64,000 bases of DNA from the NCBI GenBank assembly GCA_007845485.1, contig SDRW01000001.1, forward strand, positions 124,001-188,000, in the 5' to 3' direction. Of the stretch, positions 17,541-26,621 are shown piece after piece. The stretch is from TM7 phylum sp. oral taxon 348 (GTDB taxonomy: Bacteria; Patescibacteriota; Saccharimonadia; Saccharimonadales; Saccharimonadaceae). Below the pieces are notes generated by a model. It saw only the letters and a program-made list of their open reading frames with translations, made no database searches and was not told the origin of the DNA. The position numbers and the translations under genes were made by a program. Position 1 is the stretch's first letter. Every line of letters starts with the position of its first letter.

Positions 17541-18959
17541 CTATATATCGCTGTCGGGCAAAATTGACTCCATCCATAAATTCAGTTCTTCTAAAACATA
17601 TTTCTGATCACTGCTTAAGTTTGTTATCTTAGATTGTTCTGTTAGATCTTTCAAAAATCCTGGAAGCTGCCTATTTAATCGATTCTTTCTATATTCATCA
17701 TATTCAATTCGTTCATCGCTACTTAAGGCATTTGGATAATTACGTGCCTTATATCTAGGATAAATCTGCTTTAATCTAGAATCCTCAAATTCGGGATTAT
17801 ATTGCTTAATTTGATTCTGATCTAGATTTCTTACCACTTCAGAACGTAACTTATCTTGATTATTAATAAATCCATCATAAAGTTTCGATTCAGCATCAGC
17901 TTGCGGAGTAAAGTCTGGCCTTTTAAGTAAAATTTTAGCAATTCGATCTATAAAGTCTGGGTTTTGCTTTAATATTTTAATATTATTTTCTACATCATTA
18001 AGTTCAATCTTTATTTTATTCCATCCATCATTCTGTTCTAGCACTCCAATCGGCGCAACTGCTGGAGCACGATTAGGTTGAATTTTTTTAACTGGAATAT
18101 GTGTATATTGTTTATCGCGCTCCAAAAAAGGAGTTTGCAGAATTTCTATAATTTCATCATTACTTTTGTTTATCCAATTTTCAGGATTATACCTTAAATC
18201 ATAAACAAACATATTATCGTAATCCGCCATTGCTATAGGATAAGCTACGGTAGTTTTATTATATTCTGCATCATATCTACCACTTGCATACACAAAAGGT
18301 TTTGGATTTTTTACATTTACTAAATTCATGATTTCTTTCTTATTGCGCATTTTTAGTAAATAATTGAACAACCGATTATTAGTTTTAGCAATAAGTTTAG
18401 TTACAGCAATCAGGGCTTCAACATCACTCAGAGCATCATGCGCCTTTGTATGCTCAAGATTATTAATTTTACTTATTAATTCCAATTTATTAACCGCAAC
18501 ACCATTTACGGTTGGCCATTTTATATTTTCAGGTCGCAAAGCTCTTGTTAGACGAACCACATCAAGCATATCCCAGCGAGAACGGTTGTCTTTATACGAC
18601 CATTCATAAGGATCATAAAAATTTCGCCACAATAATGCACGTATAAATTCATCATCAAATCTAATATTATTATATCCAAGTAATATAGTGTCTGGCGAGC
18701 AAATTTCTTCTATAAATATTTTTGCAAACTGAGATTCTGTATATCCATCAGAAACAGTTTTCTGTGGAGTAATACCCGTAACCATTAAAGCGGATGGGCT
18801 AGGTAAAGTGTCATCATTAAGAGCTACGAGTAGATTATAAGGTTCACCAATTATATTAAAATCCGCATCAGTACGAATACCCGCAAATTGCATTATCCTA
18901 TCATCGCGCGGATTAAGACCGCTAGTTTCTAAATCATAGAAAAAATAAGTTGTCGCCAT
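17541..18959 (-). CDS. sbcB: Exonuclease I (3'-5' ssDNA exonuclease, DEDDh)
   Basis: 472 residues. The DEDD exonuclease core is clear: FFYDLETSGLNPRDDRIMQF supplies the first Asp-Glu, LLGYNNIRFDDEFIR the second Asp, and KAHDALSDVEALI the His/Asp. The rest matches the SH3-like and helical extension of bacterial ExoI, including the insert SRWDMLDVVRLTRALRP. ExoI trims 3' single strands during mismatch repair and recombination. It lies upstream of uvrA on the same strand, with its own weak TATAGAT box and an AGGT ribosome site. Confidence 0.9.
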   Translation of the reverse strand: MATTYFFYDLETSGLNPRDDRIMQFAGIRTDADFNIIGEPYNLLVALNDDTLPSPSALMVTGITPQKTVSDGYTESQFAKIFIEEICSPDTILLGYNNIRFDDEFIRALLWRNFYDPYEWSYKDNRSRWDMLDVVRLTRALRPENIKWPTVNGVAVNKLELISKINNLEHTKAHDALSDVEALIAVTKLIAKTNNRLFNYLLKMRNKKEIMNLVNVKNPKPFVYASGRYDAEYNKTTVAYPIAMADYDNMFVYDLRYNPENWINKSNDEIIEILQTPFLERDKQYTHIPVKKIQPNRAPAVAPIGVLEQNDGWNKIKIELNDVENNIKILKQNPDFIDRIAKILLKRPDFTPQADAESKLYDGFINNQDKLRSEVVRNLDQNQIKQYNPEFEDSRLKQIYPRYKARNYPNALSSDERIEYDEYRKNRLNRQLPGFLKDLTEQSKITNLSSDQKYVLEELNLWMESILPDSDI

Positions 18960-19034
18960 ATTTAGACCTATCTATATTTGATTACTTTGTTAATACAATA
19001 GTAACAAAAAATACATAATTAAAAAACACAAGGA

Positions 19035-20395
<1,361 letters not shown>

Positions 20396-20410
20396 AGATA
20401 ATATTTGAAT

Positions 20411-21632
20411 TTAGTGAATAAAGTTATATCGTCCAATACTTCCAGCAGGAACTGTTCGGTTTGAGATAACATTAAAACCAGCATAGTTCATTTCACTAAC
20501 AGTAATGGAGCCGTCTGGATTGATGCTTTCTACAATAGCCACATGTCCATAACCGCCACCATTTTGCATAATAGCACCCGGTGCAGGAGTTTTATTAACA
20601 AGCAATCCTGCAGCCGCACCACTACGTGCCCAGTCAGCACCATTTCCCCAGAAACTTCCGATTGGTCTACCCAATTTTTGTCGCCTTTCATATGCGTACC
20701 AGGTACAGTTACCAAACGCATAGGCATTACCAGCAGAAGCTCTCATACGTGACGCATAAGCGCCAGAAGTAACGCCGCCATTAACGCCATTAGACTGTGC
20801 AATTGATCTGTCTCTAATACCGGTGCGTGGAGCTACATATCCTGGACGTTGATCCTCTGGTAATTCACCATTAGGGATAATAATTCTCACACCAGGGCGA
20901 ACACCATCGACCTCAAGGTCATTAAACGAAATTATTCTATCTACTGAACCTTTATATTTTTCCGCAATAGAGCTAGCTGTATCACCGTCTTTGGCCACAT
21001 AAACAACCCCATCAACGGGAGGAATGATTAAATCACGCCCATCTTCTAATGCATCTGAAGTCAGGTTATTAGCCCATTTAATAGTCTGGTCAGAAACCTT
21101 AAACTGACTTGACACAGCCTGAACCGTATCACCAGATTTTGCCTTATAATTAATAATTGAGCGAGGTTGCGCGGTAGGTTGTACGATCTGTGGCTTAGAC
21201 GCAACCTTTTCTTCTGTTTGTATAATTTCTTTTTCTTTAGATAAAGAAATTGATAAGTTAGAGACATTAGAAGCAATAGGCATATTAGTTTGCATAGCAA
21301 AATCTGCTGCTATATCCGTCGCAACTTTCTTATCAATAGATATATCGCCGATAACACCAGAAACACTATCTTGTGATTGAGTCTCACTAGAAGAAACATT
21401 ACCCAAAGCAACATCATTGGATCGTTGAGGTGATCTATAATTAAGGGCTATAGTAGCGATTAGAACTGCAAAAACAGTAATATAAATCGCAAAAGGCTTG
21501 ATAATCTCTTTAACACTGCGTTTGGCTACTCGCTGTCTGATAAAAGCTGTTCTGCCAAGCTTGCGTATAGTTCTTCTGTTAGAACTATACTTTAGTTGCT
21601 GAGTTGTAATTTTTCTTCTCCCGTGGAAACAT
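20411..21632 (-). CDS. LysM-CHAP peptidoglycan hydrolase/amidase with an out-of-frame N-terminus
   Basis: Two LysM peptidoglycan-binding modules (KAKSGDTVQAVSSQFKVSD; VAKDGDTASSIAEKYKGS) precede a CHAP domain with the catalytic Cys in AFGNCTWYAYERR and His in GYGHVAIVESI. Such enzymes cut peptide or amide bonds in the cell wall. The in-frame part with a usual start begins only at a TTG (21406). The same frame continues upstream through a basic region and a membrane helix (FAIYITVFAVLIATIAL) to about 21592, with no ATG, GTG or TTG. The natural ATG (21632, MFPREEKNYNSATK) is in another frame that stops at TAG 21585-21587, inside a 10-pair hairpin. A +1 shift at AAAG would join them, giving about 407 residues. 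It may be programmed, a mutation or a sequencing error. Confidence 0.75.
21565..21590. repeat. Perfect inverted repeat at the frame junction
   Basis: GTATAGTTCT and AGAACTATAC form a 10-pair stem with a 6-base loop. It covers the TAG that closes the MFPREEK frame and the first codons of the downstream membrane-anchor frame. Confidence 0.7.
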
Positions 21633-21836
21633 TACTGCACCACATCTACCATACTCAGTCTTACTTCTTATTAGAAAAGGACACCCGTCGACCAAAGTTT
21701 ATTTTAATATTATTGATTACGCGAGAGCAAAATGCTGTGTCCGTACGACTTTTCTGGCAGGCTCGTTCATATAAATAGTGAAGCTTTTTGTTATTAACTA
21801 ATTAACCCCACCGATCACTACATACAAACGTGCTAA
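21633..21836 (-). other. Long 5' leader of the LysM-CHAP gene, possibly structured
   Basis: The consensus promoter at 21842-21870 leaves about 200 untranslated bases before the ATG at 21632, exceptional in a window full of leaderless genes. GGACAC (near 21738-21743) can pair with GTGTCC (near 21681-21686), and AGCA-TTT-TGCT forms a small hairpin within. No known riboswitch family was recognised. Confidence 0.35.
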
Positions 21837-21841
21837 AGTTC

Positions 21842-21883
21842 ATTATACCTAACATTGACAATATTGTCAATACGTATTATAAA
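21842..21883. promoter_or_regulatory. Divergent consensus promoters sharing a palindromic -35 region
   Basis: The 18-base palindrome ATTGACAATATTGTCAAT (21854-21871) holds a TTGACA on each strand. Minus: TTGACA 21865-21870, 17-base spacer, TATAAT 21842-21847, towards the LysM-CHAP gene. Plus: TTGACA 21855-21860, 17-base spacer, TATAAA 21878-21883, towards a stretch with no gene. The palindrome could also bind a dimeric regulator. Confidence 0.75.
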
Positions 21884-21889
21884 TATGTT

Positions 21890-22040
21890 TTATAATTATT
21901 TTGTGACCCATAAAATCCCCCTATACACGACCAAGAGATTTTACCCCAAAAGAAAATGCGACAAACTCGCTTGTCGCATATACTGCTTCTATTATGCCAT
22001 ATTGATGATTAAAGCAAAACTATTTGTTTTTACACTGTTT
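21890..22040 (+). ncRNA. Possible small RNA from the divergent promoter
   Basis: A consensus plus-strand promoter points into this region, which has no convincing ORF. It can form TAAAATC/GATTTTA, a perfect 9-pair hairpin (21956-21979), and an AAAAC/GTTTT hairpin followed by T residues near 22016-22032. No known RNA family was recognised, so this is a weak proposal. Confidence 0.2.
21944..21979 (-). terminator. Rho-independent terminator
   Basis: On the minus strand ATGCGACAA and TTGTCGCAT (21956-21964 with 21971-21979) form a perfect 9-pair stem with a 6-base loop, followed by TTTCTTTTGGGG. It would end minus-strand transcripts coming from mltG or from the tiny ORF at 22020-22073. Confidence 0.6.
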
Positions 22041-22073
22041 TTTCAGCTGTTCGTCTAAGTATTCAGAGTCCAT
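22020..22073 (-). CDS. Possible 17-residue small protein
   Basis: MDSEYLDEQLKKQCKNK, an acidic then basic helix-like peptide. Its ATG lies 6 bases after TGT-TAAACT (22080-22088), the same extended -10/leaderless arrangement used by many genes here, and a terminator follows 40 bases downstream. There is no homology evidence. It could equally mark a small RNA. Confidence 0.3.
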   Translation of the reverse strand: MDSEYLDEQLKKQCKNK

Positions 22074-22179
22074 CTGCCAAGTTTAACATAATAATTTTTA
22101 ATTTTTAGATAAGTAAAAGATAGAAACCTTTATTACGTTACAACCTAATGATGTAAGCATTTTAATTATTAATATTCAA

Positions 22180-23265
22180 TTACAGCTTGCACAATTTATC
22201 ACAATGATCCTTGGTATTTTTCTCGTGCTCCTGATTTGTAACCGCAAAATAAGTTTTGCCATCATCCCCAGCTACAAAATACATATAATCCGATGATGCT
22301 GGATTTGCTGCCGCACGTAAGGCACGCAATCCAGGGGATGCAATAGGCGTTGGAGGTAGACCTTTATGAATACGCGTATTATATGGCGTGTCAATTGAAA
22401 TAGCCTCAACAACACTAACCGTCCTACCTAGAGTCTTTACACCATAAGCAGCAGTAACATCAGAACCTAAAGGCATACCTTTTTTAAGCCTATTATGAAA
22501 GACACTAGAAACAAGAAGCATATCATCTGGATTAGAGACTTCGCGCTGGATTATTGAAGCTAGAATTATTCCCTCATATAAAGATAATCCATGTCTTTTA
22601 AATGCAGGTTCAAACCCTTCTTTATTGATATAATTTTGTAATAGACTAAAAGGTTCATCTAATATATTTTCTACAGTATGTTGTTTAGTTATTCCGTAAG
22701 TTTCACCTAAAATAAAACCCTCAATATTCGAACCAGCAGGGCGTCCGCTCATCATGGAATATTTAGAATACTGTCTACTAAACGCCTTTTCTATATCTTT
22801 ATCAGAGTATCCAGCTTTTCTTAGAACTTTTTTGGCATCAAATATATTCTCACCAGGTTTAAATGTTATTTGAAAATTATCAACCTCACCTTTACTTATT
22901 TTTGATAAAATTTGAGCAGGTGATTGCTGTTTAGAAATTGTATATACTCCAGCATGAATTTTACTAGTTTTACTAGTTTTGTAATAGATTTGAAGTGCTA
23001 GAGAATTTCTAATCAAACCTTTTTTCTCTAAATCCATAGACACATCTGATATATTATCACCATCAGAAATAATAATCTGACTTGTGTCTGAAGAAGTAGG
23101 ATCAACAGGCTCTAGCTGTGACCTATACCAAATAAATATAAAAACAACAATCAAGACTACCAATAAAAAAATACCACAAACCGACCATAAGATAATATTT
23201 TTATATTGTTTGCTTTTAGAATCTACTAACTTAGTATCTTTAGTAAAAACAGGTTCAATATCCAT
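22180..23265 (-). CDS. mltG: Endolytic murein transglycosylase MltG
   Basis: 361 residues with one N-terminal membrane helix (about 24-47) and a YceG domain. The catalytic Glu is in LASIIQREVSNPDDMLLVSSVF, followed by NRLKKGMPLGSDVTAAYG and the family ending SPGLRALRAAANP. MltG cuts nascent glycan strands and sets their length. The first ATG overlaps the end of ruvX by 11 bases, as in many bacteria where these genes are adjacent. It is the last gene of the operon that starts with the FtsA/PilM-like gene. Confidence 0.93.
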   Translation of the reverse strand: MDIEPVFTKDTKLVDSKSKQYKNIILWSVCGIFLLVVLIVVFIFIWYRSQLEPVDPTSSDTSQIIISDGDNISDVSMDLEKKGLIRNSLALQIYYKTSKTSKIHAGVYTISKQQSPAQILSKISKGEVDNFQITFKPGENIFDAKKVLRKAGYSDKDIEKAFSRQYSKYSMMSGRPAGSNIEGFILGETYGITKQHTVENILDEPFSLLQNYINKEGFEPAFKRHGLSLYEGIILASIIQREVSNPDDMLLVSSVFHNRLKKGMPLGSDVTAAYGVKTLGRTVSVVEAISIDTPYNTRIHKGLPPTPIASPGLRALRAAANPASSDYMYFVAGDDGKTYFAVTNQEHEKNTKDHCDKLCKL

Positions 23266-23659
23266 ATTTTGTCTCCATATAATCTTGTAATATTATTGTA
23301 GCAGCTTCAGAGTCTATATCACCTTTAGTATAATTTTGACCTCTTGATTTTAACCGTTGCTCAGCCTGAACACTAGTTAGAGACTCGTCCTGAAATTCAA
23401 TATTTATATACTCCTCCAGAGGTTTAACAAATTCTTCAACAAAAACAGTTTGTGCAGTAGTCTCCCCTTGCTGATTACGAGGATATCCAACCACTAAAGT
23501 CCTAGCATTTTCCCTGCCATAAAGACGCAGGATTTGCTCAATTTCGGTTCCATCAACTTCTATAGTAGTTAGAGGTATAGCTATTTTTACACCTAAATCA
23601 GCAACAGCAACACCTATACGCTTTTCGCCAACATCAAGACATAGTAGCCTATTTGCCAT
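23255..23659 (-). CDS. ruvX: RuvX/YqgF-family Holliday junction resolvase-like nuclease
   Basis: 134 residues, family-typical. RNase H fold with LCLDVGEKRIGVAVAD, VVGYPRNQQG, FQDESLTSVQAEQRL and DSEAATIILQDYM; the acidic catalytic residues are in place. YqgF proteins process the 5' end of pre-16S rRNA and/or resolve junctions. Its ATG shares one base with the upstream stop (TAATG), so it is translationally coupled. Confidence 0.93.
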   Translation of the reverse strand: MANRLLCLDVGEKRIGVAVADLGVKIAIPLTTIEVDGTEIEQILRLYGRENARTLVVGYPRNQQGETTAQTVFVEEFVKPLEEYINIEFQDESLTSVQAEQRLKSRGQNYTKGDIDSEAATIILQDYMETKYGY

Positions 23660-25299
23660 TAGCGGCCCGTGGTATCTATATTAAATTTTATAGTGATTTT
23701 TGACGTATCATTAGGTATAGTGTTTACCCAAAACGGAGAAAGCTCAACAGAAACGTCACGAACTCCCTCAATCGACTGAAGATCAGCTTGGATATCGCCA
23801 AACCTTTTACCTTTAACTCTGTCCTTTATTTCACTATCTAGAATTTTTGGACCAACCTGACCCTTAGAGGTGATGTTAGTAGTAATACTATCACCGCTCT
23901 TTTTAAAATCGGATATTTTAGCAGTTTTTACACCACTATTGTAAACACGACGATTATTCTCCTTAGATATCTTATTCTTCAAAGCAGAAATAAGGAACTT
24001 ATCAAGATCAGATTGATTTACGCCATACATAGAATATGTAACAGAGGCAATAAGCTTGGCCTTACCTCCTTGAGCTTCTTGATTAACTTGAGGAGTAGTA
24101 TTCGTTTCACTTCCGGTAGCAATAAAACTATCCTCAATCGCACGAACATTTTTACCAAGTTTTTGGATTAAAATATTTTTCTGTTCATTGTTATTATTTT
24201 GAGCTATCTTCTCGCTAGCATTTTGAACATCGGCTTGAGTTACAAATGTTACAGTACGCTTACTACCACCCTCCATAGCAGAGCCTGTAGCAGTAACTTT
24301 ATCAATGGTAGATTCATACTTGCGTGAGCTTAGATTACATTCATCACCGATCTGAGTTGCCTCAACTTTTACATTAACCTTACCTGGTACCACGCTAAAT
24401 CCACTACCATTCCAACCTGGCGATACCCCTGGTAATTCAACTTCAGATTTAGTAGTAAAAGTACAATTTCCATTACTAAAGCCCGTTCCTACTGGTATTT
24501 TAACAGAATCGGGAGTAGTACTATTTAATGTCATCGTACCGTGTGCTTTATCGCCTTCTTCACGCTTACCACTTGCAACAAATTCTATAGATGTCTCTTT
24601 TTTATCAGTTACATTCACAGCTTTTAATATAGATTTATCAACATCAGTATCAGATGTAGTAGACAGATTAACAGAAGTAGATATAGATTCTGGACTAGTC
24701 TTTGCAGATATAATTACTGTGCCGCGCGGTGCAAATATTATAGCCCAGATTAAGAATATAATTAAAAGGACTACACCTCCGCCAACAATTAAGAGTTTTT
24801 TCCTGAAGTTATTAAAGTTCGGAACTCTTGGCTGTTTATTGCTTTTACCTCTAGATGAATTCTGACCGCTAGCAGGTTCTTTATAGCCTTCAATTGGAGT
24901 AGATTTTATTCCAGAAGATTCATTGCTACCTTTTTTATTGTAATTAGGTAGCTTTTTAGTATCTGCTAAACTAGAGCCATCAATAATATCACCTCCATCA
25001 TCATCAACTTGAATTGCTGGCACCTCAGGTATTTCTGGTTTAGATTGAAGACTTTTAGCTACAGGTATATTAGCAGCAGCAGCAAGTGGAATTAGTGTTT
25101 GATCACTAGTTATTATAACTATATGCTTTTTAGAATTACTAGCTACCTTCTGCAAAATACGCAAATTTACAGCACTCTGAAGAATTCCTATTCGCTTTGG
25201 AGGAACTATAGCTATTATCTTAGCCTCAATTGATTTAACTTTACTAATTATGGAAGTAATATCATCATCTACATCTATATAAATAACTTCTTTGTTCAT
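23659..25299 (-). CDS. Conserved CPR membrane protein (baseplate-J-like)
   Basis: 546 residues. An N-terminal domain of about 85 residues with alternating hydrophobic strands (IIAIVPPKRIGILQSAVNLR; HIVIITSDQTLIPLAAAA) looks Rossmann-like. A polar linker follows, then one membrane helix (KLLIVGGGVVLLIIFLIWAI, about 173-193) and a large extracytoplasmic region rich in beta strands that resembles proteins annotated as baseplate J-like in Saccharibacteria. The gene starts 1 base after the FtsA/PilM-like stop. The topology (cytoplasmic head, single helix, outside domain) next to an actin-like ATPase suggests a PilN/PilO-like or division-linked role; this is inference. Confidence 0.6.
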   Translation of the reverse strand: MNKEVIYIDVDDDITSIISKVKSIEAKIIAIVPPKRIGILQSAVNLRILQKVASNSKKHIVIITSDQTLIPLAAAANIPVAKSLQSKPEIPEVPAIQVDDDGGDIIDGSSLADTKKLPNYNKKGSNESSGIKSTPIEGYKEPASGQNSSRGKSNKQPRVPNFNNFRKKLLIVGGGVVLLIIFLIWAIIFAPRGTVIISAKTSPESISTSVNLSTTSDTDVDKSILKAVNVTDKKETSIEFVASGKREEGDKAHGTMTLNSTTPDSVKIPVGTGFSNGNCTFTTKSEVELPGVSPGWNGSGFSVVPGKVNVKVEATQIGDECNLSSRKYESTIDKVTATGSAMEGGSKRTVTFVTQADVQNASEKIAQNNNNEQKNILIQKLGKNVRAIEDSFIATGSETNTTPQVNQEAQGGKAKLIASVTYSMYGVNQSDLDKFLISALKNKISKENNRRVYNSGVKTAKISDFKKSGDSITTNITSKGQVGPKILDSEIKDRVKGKRFGDIQADLQSIEGVRDVSVELSPFWVNTIPNDTSKITIKFNIDTTGR

Positions 25300-25300
25300 A

Positions 25301-26566
25301 TTAAATCCGTAAAATTCTATTTAATTTTTCTTTTATATTATCGTTATCACTTATGCTTATTATTGTATCATAACCTACACGCAAGAGTCCCATAGCTGTA
25401 ATAAAAGTATGATCAGTTATGTTGCCAGTTTTATCAATAATACCCATGACCTCGTCTGGTTTTATATGATGAATAGTAGGCTTACGAGTAAAAGGAAGGT
25501 TTTTATACCAATTTCCAGTGGATAAAGCGTCAACAAGCTGTTGTAAACTTGCGCCTCCTCCACATAGAAGAATTTTGTTTGGCAGATGATCAACTGAATC
25601 AAACTCACCAAGAGCAAGTTCAACTCCCTGTAGCCAAACCTCTAATGTCTTATCTATTGATTTCGAAATTTTTTCCTTAACAGAGGGTTTTAAATATTCA
25701 TGATCAAAATTAACTTTAAGTTTTTCAGCAGCATCATAGGTTAAATCAAGGTCATTTGCAATAGTACGAGTAAAGCTACGCCCACCAATACCAAACATCT
25801 TAGTTCCTTCGACTCCACCATCATTAACTACAGCAATATCCGTAGTACCGCCGCCAACATCAGCTAAGATAGCAGTAAAATTACTACTAGCATCATTGCC
25901 CAATACGCTACGACTCACCGCAAAAGGCTCTGCAGCAACAGCAATAAGTTCAAGCGAAAGTTCATCCGCAACACGCTCAAGAGCACCAATATGAAGCATT
26001 GGGGCAAACGCAGTATAAATCTGAACAGCTACATCCTTACCCTGAAATCCAAGAGGATTAGAAACTTTATAACCATCTATATGAATACCGACCAAAGCAC
26101 TATTTACTAATTTAATTTCTACATCTGGATTACCCGTTTCTATACCTATCTGCGAACGAGCTTTTTCCTGAGCTCTTTCCTGGACTTTTTCTATAATAAA
26201 TTCCATCTCATTTTCATCAAGAGGACGAGAAGGCTGTGGTCTACGATAACGTATTGTGCTTGTAGTACCCTTTACAAGTTCTCCAGCTACACCAATTACT
26301 ACTCTACGTGCCTGTAAACCAGCTTGATCTTCTGCTTCAGCTAACGCCTCTTCACAATTCTGAACAACTCCTGCAATATCTGCGATTGCGCCAGAATACA
26401 TATCACCTATATCTTGCCTAGAACGACCCACGCCAACAACTTGAAGCTCTTCTCCATCAATCTTTGCTATCATAGCCTTCACAAACTCGGTACCAATATC
26501 AAGCGCTACCATATAGTTGCGATCTATTGATTCATTTGCTCGTTTTCGTAATTTATCAAAAACCAT
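25301..26566 (-). CDS. FtsA/PilM-family actin-like ATPase
   Basis: 421 residues of the actin-like fold: phosphate 1 loop VALDIGTEFVKAMIA, phosphate 2 loop AILADVGGGTTDIAVV, adenosine motif ILLCGGGASL. An SHS2-like insertion (LVNSALVGIHIDGYKVSNP) favours FtsA over PilM, but no C-terminal amphipathic FtsA helix is obvious. FtsA ties FtsZ to the membrane; PilM anchors type IV pilus assembly. Gene order with a bitopic membrane protein fits either. TATAAT lies 11 bases before the ATG. Confidence 0.75.
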   Translation of the reverse strand: MVFDKLRKRANESIDRNYMVALDIGTEFVKAMIAKIDGEELQVVGVGRSRQDIGDMYSGAIADIAGVVQNCEEALAEAEDQAGLQARRVVIGVAGELVKGTTSTIRYRRPQPSRPLDENEMEFIIEKVQERAQEKARSQIGIETGNPDVEIKLVNSALVGIHIDGYKVSNPLGFQGKDVAVQIYTAFAPMLHIGALERVADELSLELIAVAAEPFAVSRSVLGNDASSNFTAILADVGGGTTDIAVVNDGGVEGTKMFGIGGRSFTRTIANDLDLTYDAAEKLKVNFDHEYLKPSVKEKISKSIDKTLEVWLQGVELALGEFDSVDHLPNKILLCGGGASLQQLVDALSTGNWYKNLPFTRKPTIHHIKPDEVMGIIDKTGNITDHTFITAMGLLRVGYDTIISISDNDNIKEKLNRILRI

Positions 26567-26577
26567 AAGTATAACTT

Positions 26578-26583
26578 ATTATA
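26578..26583 (-). promoter_or_regulatory. -10 element of the FtsA/PilM-like operon
   Basis: TATAAT on the minus strand, 11 bases before the ATG at 26566, between alaS and this gene. Confidence 0.5.
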
Positions 26584-26621
26584 ACCTAAAAAACGAAAAA
26601 TCTTAAGTTATGTAGCATTTT

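Noticed and set aside
21633-21836. c-di-AMP (ydaO) riboswitch in the LysM-CHAP leader
   Set aside because: Such switches often precede wall hydrolases, but the conserved core could not be found; only unspecific stems are seen.
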